This document shows, piece after piece, positions 33,339 through 42,694 of a stretch of DNA of 64,000 nt; position 1 is the stretch's first letter; each line of letters opens with the position of its first letter. A model generated the notes under the pieces. That model was not told the origin of the DNA. It worked only from the letters and a program-made list of their open reading frames with translations, and did no database searches. The stretch comes from CAVQBJ01 sp963819075 (GTDB lineage: Bacteria > Actinomycetota > Thermoleophilia > Solirubrobacterales > Solirubrobacteraceae). Made by a program: the position numbers and the translations under genes. The stretch covers positions 310,001-374,000 of the forward strand of contig CAWFUP010000004.1 of NCBI GenBank assembly GCA_963819075.1. Reading direction: 5' to 3'.

Positions 33339-33857
33339 CTACGTGGCCACCGGTTCCAGTCCGTCGTCACTGGTGACGAGGTCGAGGTCCGGTGCGGGCA
33401 CGAGGTCCTTGAACACCGCGAAGCTCGACGGCGTCTCGGGCATGACCGGGAAGTGGAACGTGCACTTCGGGCACTGCTCGCGCAGCACGGCCTGTTCGGC
33501 GCCGAGATCGTAGTCCTTGTCCTGGAGCTCTCCGCAGCAGGGGCAGATGCGCAGCAGGCGGGTGCTGACGAGCTCGAAGTTGTTGATGATGTCCTCCATG
33601 ATCGCGCCGTTCGCGGCCCAGGCCTTGGCGTACTTGTGGTAGGTGCACATGTGCCAGTCGCGCAGGGCCTCCTTACTGGCCCAGAAGCTCACCTCGTTGA
33701 ACCAGGTCGGATCGTCGGGGTGCTCCCACCAGGTGAGGTGGATGAAGCCCGGGAGCTGCATGAGGTGGTTACGGGTGTCGGCGAAGACCACCTTGAATTT
33801 GTCGTACGCATCCGGGCTCGAGAAGCGGACGCGCTGCATGCTCAGGTAAATCGCCAC
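33339..33857 (-). CDS. ABM-domain protein with a C-terminal zinc ribbon
   Basis: A 172-residue protein. Residues 1-95 look like an antibiotic-biosynthesis-monooxygenase (ABM) ferredoxin-like domain, with the WWEHPDDPTWFNEVSFWASKEA strand-helix pattern split by a loop and a DWHMCTYHKYAKAW helix. Such domains bind haem or small aromatic substrates, or act as dimeric oxygenases. Residues about 100-140 have two CxxC knuckles (CPCCG and CPKC) that should bind zinc or iron. The start is GTG 33857 with AAAGG at a suitable distance. It is divergent from the APC permease and convergent with the exonuclease gene 13 bases away. The function is unknown; haem traffic for the N-demethylase is one speculative option. 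Confidence 0.65.
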   Translation of the reverse strand: MAIYLSMQRVRFSSPDAYDKFKVVFADTRNHLMQLPGFIHLTWWEHPDDPTWFNEVSFWASKEALRDWHMCTYHKYAKAWAANGAIMEDIINNFELVSTRLLRICPCCGELQDKDYDLGAEQAVLREQCPKCTFHFPVMPETPSSFAVFKDLVPAPDLDLVTSDDGLEPVAT

Positions 33858-34101
33858 GGTGGACCTTTCTGCCGGGTTCGTCCTTCGGGCAAAAAGATAG
33901 TGCCGGCGACGCGCCCGGCGCCTGGGCCCCCGCACACAAAACCGTTGGACCGAGTGTCCGTGTCCTGGCGGGCCATATCGACGTGTCGGATTGTGGACGG
34001 CCCGCCGTTGTCAGCCTCGAGCGTGCCGGTCAGTCTGGCCGAGCCCCGCGCACCATGCGTGGCGAGCCGCATACACCGAACCAGACCCGCGGAGGTAAGG
34101 G

Positions 34102-35679
34102 ATGGCCAGCGAAGCAACAGCGTCGCAGGGCGACAAGCTCGAATACGCCCACGCAGGGATGCCGCGGACCGCCAACTGGTGGAGCGCATTCGTCATCGGG
34201 CTCGCGGGCACGATCCTCGTCACCGGCATCGCTCCGACGATGGTCGTCTCGCTCGGCGCGGCCGCGATCCCGGTCATGGTCCTCATCACGGCCTGCGGCT
34301 GGCTGCTGTGCATCTTCCTCTCCGAGCTGGCGGCGATGATGCCCGAGCGAGCCGGCGGCCTGCCGTCCTACATCTATCCGGCGTTCAAGGACCGCTGGCC
34401 ACGGGGGGCAAAGCACGCCGGCGCATTCGGCGCTTGGGGGTACTGGCTCGGCTGGTTCCCGGTGGCGCCGCTGAACATGATCCTCGCGTCGTTCTACATC
34501 GTCGACCTCTTCCACCTGAGCACGAGCGGGTTCACCCCGATCGACACGCCGATCGCCTGGTGGACACTGGGGATCTCGGTCGTCGGGATCCTCCTCATCT
34601 TCATCCCGTCCTACCTCGGTCTGCGCTTCGGGGCCGGGTTCGCGACCGTCCTGGCCTTCCTGGCCATGATCCCGCTCACGTTCCTGGCCATCTCGTGGAT
34701 CTTCAACCCTGGCGTCGTGGACTTCGGGCAGCTGTTCCACTTCCAGCACACCGACAAGACCGGCTTCTTCTCTCCCCAGTACGGCCACGGTTGGCTGACC
34801 ATCTCCATCGCGTTCTCGTTCCTGTTGACCTGGAACGTGCTGGCGATGGAGGCGGCCGCCTGCTACATCGGGGAATGCAAGGACCCGGCGCGAGACGCGA
34901 AGATCGCCCTCAATCTCGAGGGCGGCTACGGCCTGTTCATCTACACGATGATCCCGGTGGCGTTCATCATCGTGCTCGGCGTGGCCGCGCTCGGCAACTC
35001 CGCCCTCGTCGACCCCAAGACGATCTTTGTCACCTACGTCTCGAAGGTGTTCGGCACCGGCGCGACCGGGACGTTGATCAACTGGGCCGTCGGCCTGATG
35101 CTCATCATCGCGCTCGTCCTCTCGGCGCTGAATGCGATCACCGGCACCGCACGCTCGTTGCACCAGATGTCGGTGGACGGCAACTTCCCGACGTTCTTCA
35201 GCAAGCTCAACCGCCACGGCGTGCCGGCCCTGGGGATGGCATTCACCGTCGCCGCCTCGATCGCCGTGGTGTTCATGGGCGGGGCGGTGGAGATCTACAC
35301 GTTCTCCAACGTCGGCTACCTGATCATCATGATCCCGGTGCTGTTCGCCTACTTCTTCCTACGGCACACCCGCCCGAACCTGGCCCGGCCGATCCGGCTG
35401 CCGGAGTGGATGAAATGGCTGGCCCTGGTGCTCGCCGCGTTCTTCCTGGTCATCTACTTCTACGGTGGCCCGATCTACGCCTCGTGCAAGTGCTCGCAGG
35501 CCGGGCACTCCACGCTGCCCTACTACTTCATGGGCTTCGTCGCGCTCGCCGCCTACCTGCCGTTCTACCTCTATCGGCATCTGGTGGAGGACCGCCGCGC
35601 AGGACCCGAAGAACAGGCCGAGATGGCGGAGGCCGCCGCGGCCACCGGCCCCGGCGTGGCGGCGGAGGCGCGGCTGTGA
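34102..35679 (+). CDS. APC-family amino acid/amine permease
   Basis: A 525-residue membrane protein with about 12-13 hydrophobic helices and the amino acid-polyamine-organocation superfamily start: GTILVTGIAPTMVVSLGAA in helix 1 and the SELAAMMPERAGGLPSYIYP region after helix 2. Relatives import amino acids, polyamines or small amines. Its place inside the methylated-amine island makes an amine, N-methyl amino acid or gamma-glutamyl compound a plausible substrate, by context only. A good GGAGG site precedes ATG 34102. The stop overlaps the start of a universal stress protein gene as GTGA, so the pair is coupled. Confidence 0.88.
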   Translation: MASEATASQGDKLEYAHAGMPRTANWWSAFVIGLAGTILVTGIAPTMVVSLGAAAIPVMVLITACGWLLCIFLSELAAMMPERAGGLPSYIYPAFKDRWPRGAKHAGAFGAWGYWLGWFPVAPLNMILASFYIVDLFHLSTSGFTPIDTPIAWWTLGISVVGILLIFIPSYLGLRFGAGFATVLAFLAMIPLTFLAISWIFNPGVVDFGQLFHFQHTDKTGFFSPQYGHGWLTISIAFSFLLTWNVLAMEAAACYIGECKDPARDAKIALNLEGGYGLFIYTMIPVAFIIVLGVAALGNSALVDPKTIFVTYVSKVFGTGATGTLINWAVGLMLIIALVLSALNAITGTARSLHQMSVDGNFPTFFSKLNRHGVPALGMAFTVAASIAVVFMGGAVEIYTFSNVGYLIIMIPVLFAYFFLRHTRPNLARPIRLPEWMKWLALVLAAFFLVIYFYGGPIYASCKCSQAGHSTLPYYFMGFVALAAYLPFYLYRHLVEDRRAGPEEQAEMAEAAAATGPGVAAEARL

Positions 35680-36239
35680 GCGCCCCGGCGGTAAGTGCCC
35701 CGGCGGTACCGCGTGGGCGCCGCCGGCGCACCGCACGTGGGAAGATCGCGGTTCCGCAGGACCCGGTGCGCACGACCGCGCGACAGGCCCCGCCGGTGCT
35801 GCTGGCCAGCGAGGGGCGCGACTTCAGCGCCGAGAGCATCGCGCTGGCCGCGGAGCTCGCCGGGGGGGCCGGGGGAGAGGTCCACGTGCTCGCCATCGCA
35901 CGCGTCCACGGCGTGTCCTTCGGGCTGCCCAACCCAGGCCTGTTGCCGAATCGCGCCGAGTGGGACGCCCAGCGCGACGCCGTCGCGCGTGCGGCCGCCA
36001 AGCTGCGCCGGCGCGGGATCAACGCGGGCGGCCAGGTGCTCGGGACGCGCGCCGCGACCAAGCGGATCTGCGCCGCCGCCCAGGCACTCGGATGCGAGGC
36101 GATCGTGATGGGCGCCGACCCCGGCCGGTCGCGGGTGATCGGCGACATGATCTGGTCACAGGAGCCCCAGCGCGTGCAGCGCCGCGCCAAGGTTCCGGTC
36201 CACCTCGCGATCGAGGATCCGCCCGCGCCCGGCGGTTGA
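35676..36239 (+). CDS. Universal stress protein (UspA) family
   Basis: A 187-residue protein with one Usp domain (about residues 40-180): a PPVLLASEGRDFSAESIALA first strand and helix, and a C-terminal CEAIVMGADPGRSRVIGDM segment followed by VPVHLA. The last part resembles the ATP-binding G-x2-G-x9-G-S loop but is imperfect, so nucleotide binding is uncertain. The N-terminal 35 residues are Arg/Pro-rich with a short SAPAV duplication. The GTG start overlaps the permease stop by four bases. Permease-Usp pairs occur widely, and the Usp protein often modulates its transporter; that role is inferred. Confidence 0.8.
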   Translation: MSAPAVSAPAVPRGRRRRTARGKIAVPQDPVRTTARQAPPVLLASEGRDFSAESIALAAELAGGAGGEVHVLAIARVHGVSFGLPNPGLLPNRAEWDAQRDAVARAAAKLRRRGINAGGQVLGTRAATKRICAAAQALGCEAIVMGADPGRSRVIGDMIWSQEPQRVQRRAKVPVHLAIEDPPAPGG

Positions 36240-36281
36240 CTCGCCCGAGCGCGACGCGGCGGCCGTCGTCACACTGACTCC

Positions 36282-38348
36282 ATGTCGACGACGCCTCGCC
36301 CGCTGCCGAGCCACACGCAGGACGTCCGCACCACCTGCCCCCGCGATTGCTATGACGCCTGCGGCGCGCTGGTGCGGGTCCGCGGCGGGCAGGTCGTCCA
36401 CGTCCGCGGAGATCCGGACCACCCGGTGAGCCGCGGCAAGCTGTGCCGCAAGTGCACACTTGCCTACAACGGCGTCTTCCTCGACCCCGACGCCCGCCTG
36501 ACCGCGCCGCTCGTGCGGCGCGGACCCAAGGGCAGCGGGCACTTTGACGCCGTGAGCTGGGACGAGGCGCTCGGCGTGGTGGCCGATCGGCTCGGAGGCA
36601 TCCTCGGTGAGGACGCGGCCGAGACGATCGTCTATTCGCACTACACGGGAAGCTTCGCGCTGCTCTCGTACTTCTTCCCGATGCGCCTCATGCGCCGCCT
36701 CGGGGCCACCGAGGTCGCTCCGGACACGATCTGCAACGACGCCGGCCACACGGCTCTCACCTACCTGTACGGGACCTCGCTGGAGGGCTTTGACCCGCGT
36801 GCGGCGGACGACGCGCGCTGCATCCTCGTGTGGGGCGCCAACCCATCGGCGTGCGCGCCCCACCAGCACGAGCACTGGCTCGTCGAGGCGCCCGGCGCGG
36901 TGGTCGTGGTCGACCCGGTGCGAACGGCGACGGCGGCGCAGGCCGACCTTCATCTGCAGCCGTTCCCGGGCAGCGATGCGGCGCTCGCCTTCGGCCTCAT
37001 GCACGTGCTCGCCCGCGATGGCCTCGTGGCCGAGGACTTCCTCGCTCGGTGGGCGATCGGCTGGGAGGACCTGCTCGAGGTCGCGGCCCCCTGTGACCCG
37101 GCGTGGACCGAAGCAGCGACCGGAGTGCCCGCGGCCGACATCGAGCGCGCGGCCCACCTCTACGGGACCGGACCCTCGCTGCTGTGGATCGGTCAGGGGC
37201 TCCAGCGCCAGCCGACCGGCGGCAACGTCGCGCGCAGCGTAGGCACGCTGCCGGCGATCACCGGCAACCTCGGGCGCCCCGGAGCCGGCTTCCTGTACCT
37301 GAACGGATTCGCCAACCGCGGGGTCGACGAGGACGACCTCAGCGGCGCCAGCGCCTTCCCGAACGTGCCGAAGCCGCTGTCCCACATGGAGCTCGCGGCC
37401 CGTCTCGAGGACCCGGAGTCCTCGCGCGCGTTCGTGTGCTGGAACGTCAACCCGGCGGCCTCCTGCCCGGAGCAGGGTCGTCTGCGGCGCGCGCTCCAGC
37501 GCGAGAACCTCTTCACCGTCGTCACCGACGTATTCCCCACGGACACGGTCGACCTCGCCGACGTCGTGCTTCCCGCCGCCAGCTGGCTCGAGTCCGACGA
37601 CATCGTGGTCCCCTACTTCCACCGCGCGCTCTCGGCGCAGGTCAAGGCGGCCGAGCCGCCCGGGGACGCGCTCTCCAACAGCGAGATCTTCCGTCGCCTG
37701 GGCATCGCGCTCGGGCTGTCCGACGCGCCGCTCCTGGAGGCCGATGCGCCGGTCATCGCCCGGGTGCTCGCCGGCTCGGGGACCGGCCTGGACTTTGCGG
37801 CGCTCGCCGAGCGCGGAACGGTGTGGATGCCCGAGGATCGGCCGGTCGTGCAGTTTGCCGACCTGCGCTTTCCGACCCCGAGCGGACGCATCGAGCTCGC
37901 CTCCGAGGCGGCGGCGGCGGACGGCCACGGCCGTCTACCGCGGGCGAGCGCCGACGAGCGCCCGGGACACGGCCGGCTGCGGCTGCTGTCGCCGGCGTCG
38001 CCCTGGTCGCTCAACGCGAGCTTCGGCAACGACGAGCGGGTGCAGCGTCGCTCGGGCGAACTGACCGTGAGCCTGAACACGGCCGACGCGGCCGGCCTCG
38101 GTCTGTCCGAGGGGACGCTCGCACGCGTGAGCAGCGCCGCCGGCAGCCTCGTGGTCCCAGTTCACATCACCGATGCACTGCCAACCGGCGTCGCGCTGAT
38201 CCCGAAGGGCGGTTGGCCGAAGCGGCGCGCCGACGGGGCCAACGTCAACGTCCTGACCCGCGCGCAGCCGAGCGACATGGGCGCGAGCACCTCCGTGCAC
38301 GGCTTGGAGGTCGTCGTAGCCGCGGCCGGCTCGCCCGCGCCGGGCTAG
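36282..38348 (+). CDS. Molybdopterin oxidoreductase with 4Fe-4S site (DMSO-reductase superfamily)
   Basis: A 688-residue enzyme. The N-terminus has a complete 4Fe-4S motif (C19, C23, C27 in CPRDCYDAC and C55), followed by the molybdopterin domains and a C-terminal dinucleotide-binding domain (about 560-680). The metal ligand should lie near the CNDAGH segment (about 151-156), but which residue binds molybdenum is not clear. There is no twin-arginine signal, so it is cytoplasmic. In this setting oxidation of formate produced from one-carbon units would make sense, yet the sequence alone does not show formate dehydrogenase. It is distinct from the YdeP-type enzyme at 1342, which lacks the full iron-sulfur motif. 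It starts at ATG 36282. Confidence 0.85.
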   Translation: MSTTPRPLPSHTQDVRTTCPRDCYDACGALVRVRGGQVVHVRGDPDHPVSRGKLCRKCTLAYNGVFLDPDARLTAPLVRRGPKGSGHFDAVSWDEALGVVADRLGGILGEDAAETIVYSHYTGSFALLSYFFPMRLMRRLGATEVAPDTICNDAGHTALTYLYGTSLEGFDPRAADDARCILVWGANPSACAPHQHEHWLVEAPGAVVVVDPVRTATAAQADLHLQPFPGSDAALAFGLMHVLARDGLVAEDFLARWAIGWEDLLEVAAPCDPAWTEAATGVPAADIERAAHLYGTGPSLLWIGQGLQRQPTGGNVARSVGTLPAITGNLGRPGAGFLYLNGFANRGVDEDDLSGASAFPNVPKPLSHMELAARLEDPESSRAFVCWNVNPAASCPEQGRLRRALQRENLFTVVTDVFPTDTVDLADVVLPAASWLESDDIVVPYFHRALSAQVKAAEPPGDALSNSEIFRRLGIALGLSDAPLLEADAPVIARVLAGSGTGLDFAALAERGTVWMPEDRPVVQFADLRFPTPSGRIELASEAAAADGHGRLPRASADERPGHGRLRLLSPASPWSLNASFGNDERVQRRSGELTVSLNTADAAGLGLSEGTLARVSSAAGSLVVPVHITDALPTGVALIPKGGWPKRRADGANVNVLTRAQPSDMGASTSVHGLEVVVAAAGSPAPG

Positions 38349-38373
38349 CCTGCGGCATGAGCCGGCGCTCTGT

Positions 38374-38910
38374 CTACCAGGCGCTCGGGTCGTCGAGCTC
38401 GCCCGACCACGGGTCGAGCGCTCGCCACGCGGCCTCGGCGGCCACGGCGAGGTCGTCGGCGTCGGGGCGGGCGTATATCGGTCCGGCGCCATCGCGCAGC
38501 AGGCGGCCGGCGAGAGCAACGCCCCCGGGCGTGACCGGCCCGGCCGCGAGCAGCCGCCGCCCGAGCGCGTCCAGCTGCGGACGCGCGAGTAGCACCTTGC
38601 GACGGCACACGGGCATCCGCGTCGTCACGAACGCGGGCCCACGCTCGGCGTCGTCGATCACGTCGCGAACACGCCGGGCGAGCGCCACCCGGGTGGCGAC
38701 ACGCACGAGCAAGCGGGCGCGCAGCGCAAGGCGCACGCTCGCGTCGGGCGAGCCTCCGGCGGCGAGTTGACGGTCCAGCCTCGTCCCGCGCAGATGCGTC
38801 GCGAGCCGGTCGCGCAGCCGCGCGTCGCGCGTCTCGACGTAGCTACCGTCGAGACCCTCACGGAGGAGCATGACGGTCGACATCCCCGCAGTGTGGCGCG
38901 CCAGATCCAT
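38374..38910 (-). CDS. Hypothetical protein of 178 residues
   Basis: A mostly helical, Arg/Leu/Ala-rich protein without signal peptide, membrane helix or recognised domain. It has one repeated feature, runs of basic residues spaced along amphipathic helices (RLRDRLATHLRG, RARLLVRVATRVALARRV), which could bind nucleic acid or a negatively charged partner. Start is uncertain: ATG 38910 or ATG 38883 (MSTVML), and neither has a clear ribosome site. It converges on the molybdopterin oxidoreductase 25 bases away and diverges from the second DUF294 gene. Codon bias supports it as a gene, but no function can be given. Confidence 0.5.
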   Translation of the reverse strand: MDLARHTAGMSTVMLLREGLDGSYVETRDARLRDRLATHLRGTRLDRQLAAGGSPDASVRLALRARLLVRVATRVALARRVRDVIDDAERGPAFVTTRMPVCRRKVLLARPQLDALGRRLLAAGPVTPGGVALAGRLLRDGAGPIYARPDADDLAVAAEAAWRALDPWSGELDDPSAW

Positions 38911-38952
38911 CAGCAGCTATCAAGTTGTCTACTGAATCGATAAGGACCACTT

Positions 38953-40821
38953 ATGTCGTCCCCTGATACGGAGGCGCAGACGAATGAGGCGCCGACGTCC
39001 GATCTCGAGGACCTTGCCGCCCTCCTCGCCCACCACGCCCCGTTCGATGCCCTCGACCCCGGCGCGTTGAGCGCGGTCGCCGAGTCGATGCGCCGGCAGC
39101 GGTTCGCCCCCGGGGAGCGGGCGCTCGTCGAAGACGGGGCGCGAGCGCGAGGGCTGTGGGTGATCCTCGATGGGTCGATGGACATCCTGCACGAGGGCGA
39201 GGTGATCCAGCCGCTCGGGCCGGGCGAGTGCTTTGGCCACCCCTCGCTGTTGAGCGGCATGGCCCCGGCGTTCACGGTGCGAGCACGGGAGCCGACCACG
39301 TGCGGGCTGCTCGAAGGCGGCGACGCCCGACGGCTGCTCAGCACGGAGGCCGGCGCCGCGTACGTCGCGCGGACGATGCGCGTGCGCCTGACGCGCACGG
39401 GCCACACCGTCCACGGTCTGCTCGATGTCGGCACTACGCCGGTGTCGGCCATCATGCGCCCGCCGGTGTTCTGCGAGGCCGATCTGCCGGCTCGCGAAGC
39501 CGCGCGCCGGCTCGGCGAGCAGGGCGTCTCGGCCTTGCTCGTGCACCTGGCCGACGGAGAGTTGGCGATCGTCACCGACGCCGAGGTGCGTGCCGCCGTC
39601 GCCGCCGACGGCGGCACGCTCGACGCGCCCGTCCGGGCGATCGCCCGCACGCCCGTGCCGACCGTCCCGGTCGGCCAACTGGCGATCGAGGCCACGGTCG
39701 ACATGCTGGCCGCCGGCGTCGAGCATCTCGCCGTGCTCGACGGCACGCGACCCTGCGGCATCCTCGGCGTCTCGGACCTGCTCGGCCTCGATGCCCGCAG
39801 CCCGATCGCGCTGCGCCACACCATCCTCGGCGCCGCCGACGAGGAGGTGCTGGTGCGCGCGACGTCGCACCAACCCCAGCTGTTCCTCGCGCTCGTACGC
39901 GCCGGGGTGCCGCCGCGGGACCTCGGCCGCGTGCTCAGCCTCCAGCACGACGCGGTCGTGGCTCGGCTCGTCGACTTCTCAATCTCGGCGCACGGTCCGG
40001 CGCCGGTGCCGTGGGCGTGGCTCGATCTCGGCAGCGCCGCGCGACGGGAGTTCACGTTGGCCTCCGACCAGGACAATGCCTTGGCCTACGGCCCACCCCC
40101 CGCGGGCGCTGGGCAGCCGGTGGACGACTACTTCGCGCGGCTCGGCACCGACGTCAACGACGGTCTGGCCCGCTGCGGAATCGGCGTCGACGACAACGGC
40201 GTGCTCGCGCGCAACCGGCTGTGGCGAATGTCACGCAGCGACTGGCTGCGCACATTCGACGAGTGCCTGGAGGTCCCCGACGAGTCACATCTGATCCGCG
40301 CCACGGTCGCCTTCGACTTCCGCACGGCCGCCGGCAACCTCGCCATCACGGCCGCGCTCAGCGAGCGGATGCGCGCCGCGCGCGAGCACCCAGATTTCAT
40401 GCGTCTCGTCGCGAGGACCGCTGCGGGCTACCCGGTCGCGCTCGGCTTCCGCGGGCAGCTGGCGGTTCAGAGCGAGGGCGGTGGCCCCAAGCGCCTGGAC
40501 CTCAAGCGCGGCGCGATCATCCCGCTCGTGAACCTCGTGCGATACCACGCGATCGCGCACGGCGTGACGATCTCGCCGACGATCGACCGGATCGAGGCCG
40601 TCGCGAGCGTCGGCGGGCTCGATCGAGCCGTCGCCGACGCGCTGCAGGAGGCGTTCGCCGTCATCACTCGGCTGCGCTTCCGCCACCACGCCGCGCTGAT
40701 CGCCGACGGCGCACCGCTCGACAATCTCGTCGACCCCGCCGAGCTGACGCCGATCGCGCGCGGGGAGCTGCGCGAGGCGCTGCACGTCGTCCGACGCGCC
40801 CAGCGGCGGCTCGGCCCGTGA
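38953..40821 (+). CDS. cNMP-binding/CBS/DUF294 nucleotidyltransferase-like protein, copy 2
   Basis: A 622-residue paralogue of the protein at 30981 with the same order: cyclic-nucleotide-binding-like domain (about 20-145), CBS pair (about 160-285), nucleotidyltransferase-like domain (about 310-450) and helical DUF294 C-terminal domain (about 470-620). Here the signature SAARREFTLASDQDNAL is intact, so both metal-binding acids expected of the GlnB-uridylyltransferase-type fold are present, unlike copy 1. Target and small-molecule ligand are unknown. ATG 38953 is preceded by AAGGA. The gene ends six bases before the convergent mgdA gene, the two stops sitting in one hairpin. A role in nitrogen or carbon signalling for the island is possible but not shown. 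Confidence 0.85.
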   Translation: MSSPDTEAQTNEAPTSDLEDLAALLAHHAPFDALDPGALSAVAESMRRQRFAPGERALVEDGARARGLWVILDGSMDILHEGEVIQPLGPGECFGHPSLLSGMAPAFTVRAREPTTCGLLEGGDARRLLSTEAGAAYVARTMRVRLTRTGHTVHGLLDVGTTPVSAIMRPPVFCEADLPAREAARRLGEQGVSALLVHLADGELAIVTDAEVRAAVAADGGTLDAPVRAIARTPVPTVPVGQLAIEATVDMLAAGVEHLAVLDGTRPCGILGVSDLLGLDARSPIALRHTILGAADEEVLVRATSHQPQLFLALVRAGVPPRDLGRVLSLQHDAVVARLVDFSISAHGPAPVPWAWLDLGSAARREFTLASDQDNALAYGPPPAGAGQPVDDYFARLGTDVNDGLARCGIGVDDNGVLARNRLWRMSRSDWLRTFDECLEVPDESHLIRATVAFDFRTAAGNLAITAALSERMRAAREHPDFMRLVARTAAGYPVALGFRGQLAVQSEGGGPKRLDLKRGAIIPLVNLVRYHAIAHGVTISPTIDRIEAVASVGGLDRAVADALQEAFAVITRLRFRHHAALIADGAPLDNLVDPAELTPIARGELREALHVVRRAQRRLGP

Positions 40822-40841
40822 GCGCGCTCAGTGGCTCACGG
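40816..40841. terminator. Hairpin spanning both stop codons of convergent genes
   Basis: Perfect arms CCGTGAGC (40816-40823) and GCTCACGG (40834-40841) around ten bases. The stem contains the stop of the DUF294 gene, and the loop and right arm contain the stop of mgdA, so it can serve both directions. Confidence 0.55.
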
Positions 40842-42042
40842 CCGCCGCCGCGAGCTCGGACACGAGTCGGTCCTCGTAGAAGCGCTCCAGCGCGAACGGC
40901 GCGATGAGCTCCGGCGTGCGGCCCCCGGCGGCCACGAGCTGCGCGAGCGTCGAGCCGACGATCGGCGCGGCCTTGAACCCGTAGGTCCCCCAGCCGGCGC
41001 TGACATGGAAGTTCTCGACCTCCGTGCGCCCGAGGATCGGGCTGTAGTCCGGCGACAGGTCGCACAGCCCGCCCCAGCTGCGCAGCAGGCGCGCGTGCTC
41101 GAGCTGAGGAAAGAGCTCGAGCAGATGGCGGCTGAGGTCCTGCAGGAAGTTCAGCGTGCCGGCCATCCGGTACGTCGTCCACGGCTCGATCTCCGAACCC
41201 ATCACGAACTCACCCCGGTCGGACTGGCTGATGTAGACGTGCATCTGCGAGGAGACGATCACGACGTCGAGCAGCGGCTTGACCGGCTCGGTGACGCAGG
41301 CCTGCAGCAGGTGGGTGGTGATCGGCAGGCGCACCCCGGCCATCTCGCACAGCAGAGTGCTCCACCCGGCCGTGCAGCACAGCACCTGCCCGGCCCTGAC
41401 GGTGCCGCGGCTCGTCTGCACCGAGACGATGCGATCGCCGGAGCGCTCGAGGCCGAGCACCTCCGTGTAGGGATGGATGTCGACACCGGCGCGGTCGGCG
41501 CCGCGCGCGAAGGCCCACACAACCGCGTCGTGGCGGATGATCCCGCCCGGCGGGTGGTACAGCGCGCCCATGATCGGGTGGACCGTGCCGTCGTCGACGC
41601 GCATCGCCGGACAGAGCTCGCGTACCCCATCCGGGCCGATGAGCCGTGAGTCGATCCCGGCCAGGCGGTTGACCTCAGCACGGTTGGCCATCACCGACAG
41701 CGCGCGGTCGGTGTGCGCGAGCGTGAGATGCCCGCACTGCGAGAACAGCAGGTTGAAACCGAGATCGCCGGACAGTCCCTCGTACAGCTTCACGCTCGCG
41801 TCGTAGAAGCGCGCGCCCTCGGGCGTCTTGTAGTTGGAGCGCAGGATCGTCGTGTTGCGCCCGGCAGCGCCCGATCCGATGTAGCTCTTCTCGAGCACCG
41901 CGACGTCGGTGATCCCGCGCTGCGCGAGGTAGTACGCCGCGGCCAGGCCATGCGAGCCGCCGCCGATGATCACGACGTCGTAGCTGTCCCTGAGCGCCGG
42001 CGAGCGCCGCCACATCCGTCGCGGGCGTAGGAGGTCACGCAT
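40828..42042 (-). CDS. mgdA: N-methylglutamate dehydrogenase / sarcosine-oxidase-like beta subunit
   Basis: A 404-residue FAD protein of the SoxB/MgdA type. The dinucleotide motif VIIGGGSHGLAAAYYL (about 24-39) binds FAD. H171 in RHDAVVW matches by position the histidine that carries covalent FMN in heterotetrameric sarcosine oxidases (beta-His173), so it should hold the second flavin. This subunit would oxidise the N-methyl group of N-methylglutamate, giving glutamate and a one-carbon unit passed to tetrahydrofolate in the alpha subunit. Its ATG overlaps the gamma gene stop by eight bases. It is the last gene of the seven-gene mgs-mgd operon. Alone it could equally be sarcosine oxidase; the linked mgs genes favour N-methylglutamate. 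Confidence 0.85.
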   Translation of the reverse strand: MRDLLRPRRMWRRSPALRDSYDVVIIGGGSHGLAAAYYLAQRGITDVAVLEKSYIGSGAAGRNTTILRSNYKTPEGARFYDASVKLYEGLSGDLGFNLLFSQCGHLTLAHTDRALSVMANRAEVNRLAGIDSRLIGPDGVRELCPAMRVDDGTVHPIMGALYHPPGGIIRHDAVVWAFARGADRAGVDIHPYTEVLGLERSGDRIVSVQTSRGTVRAGQVLCCTAGWSTLLCEMAGVRLPITTHLLQACVTEPVKPLLDVVIVSSQMHVYISQSDRGEFVMGSEIEPWTTYRMAGTLNFLQDLSRHLLELFPQLEHARLLRSWGGLCDLSPDYSPILGRTEVENFHVSAGWGTYGFKAAPIVGSTLAQLVAAGGRTPELIAPFALERFYEDRLVSELAAAAVSH

Positions 42043-42694
42043 CGCCGCGCTCCTGGAGCGCTGCGTCGACGCCGACGGGCGCGCCGCCGCGGCGCCGCGC
42101 CGCATCGACGATCGCCGTCCACATGTACTCCGCGTAGGCCGCGCCGAAGAGCAGCAGGTACCCGTCCTCGCTCTCGCGCAGCACGATCGCCGGCGTACGG
42201 GCCACCGAGCCGGGGCGCAGCGCGCCGATCGGCGCGAGCGCGGGGCGAAGATCGAGCGCGCTGAGGCGCGCGAACACGTCCCGCGCGCGCGGCCCGAGCA
42301 GCCACAGGCCGCCGAAGGCCGAGGTGAGGTCGAGCCATCCCGCTCCCGGCGACGCTCCACCCACGACGAGCATGCGCCGCGGATGCAGCGGACACCACCA
42401 GGCCCCGCCGTGGCGCAGGGCCCGGCCGGGCACGAGCGGCTCCGGTCCCGGCGGCGCGCCTCCGGGGCTCTCGTGGACCGGCAGCCAGGAGGCGTCGGCG
42501 ACGCCGACGGCCTCGGCGATCGCGCGCGCCTCGCCCGGGGGATCGCCGAACCCGACCGGCACCGCCCAGCCGTCGCGCGGCTCCACACTCGCGCCAGCGC
42601 GCTCGGCCACGGAGGCGAGCGGCGAGCGCGCCGGCGCCAGCGCGGGGGCCGGCCCGAGGAAGTCGAGCCCGGTGGCCGGCAGCGTCCCGCTCAC
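42035..42694 (-). CDS. mgdD: N-methylglutamate dehydrogenase / sarcosine-oxidase-like gamma subunit
   Basis: A 219-residue SoxG-like subunit. It shows the weak GcvT-related fold typical of gamma subunits: a WLDLTSAFGGLWLLGPRARDVFARL segment (split as LTSAFGGLWLLGP and RARDVFARL) and the C-terminal AEYMWTAIVDAAR helix. No cofactor motif is expected. It completes the heterotetramer with alpha, beta and delta. GTG 42694 overlaps the alpha stop as GTGA, and the 3' end overlaps the beta gene by eight bases. Identification rests mainly on order in the operon and these short segments. Confidence 0.75.
   Translation of the reverse strand: MSGTLPATGLDFLGPAPALAPARSPLASVAERAGASVEPRDGWAVPVGFGDPPGEARAIAEAVGVADASWLPVHESPGGAPPGPEPLVPGRALRHGGAWWCPLHPRRMLVVGGASPGAGWLDLTSAFGGLWLLGPRARDVFARLSALDLRPALAPIGALRPGSVARTPAIVLRESEDGYLLLFGAAYAEYMWTAIVDAARRRGGAPVGVDAALQERGDA

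Noticed and set aside
33453..35675. In-frame extension upstream of the universal stress protein
   Set aside because: The extension crosses the ABM gene and the permease in another frame and has no protein-like features; the stress protein starts at the GTGA overlap.
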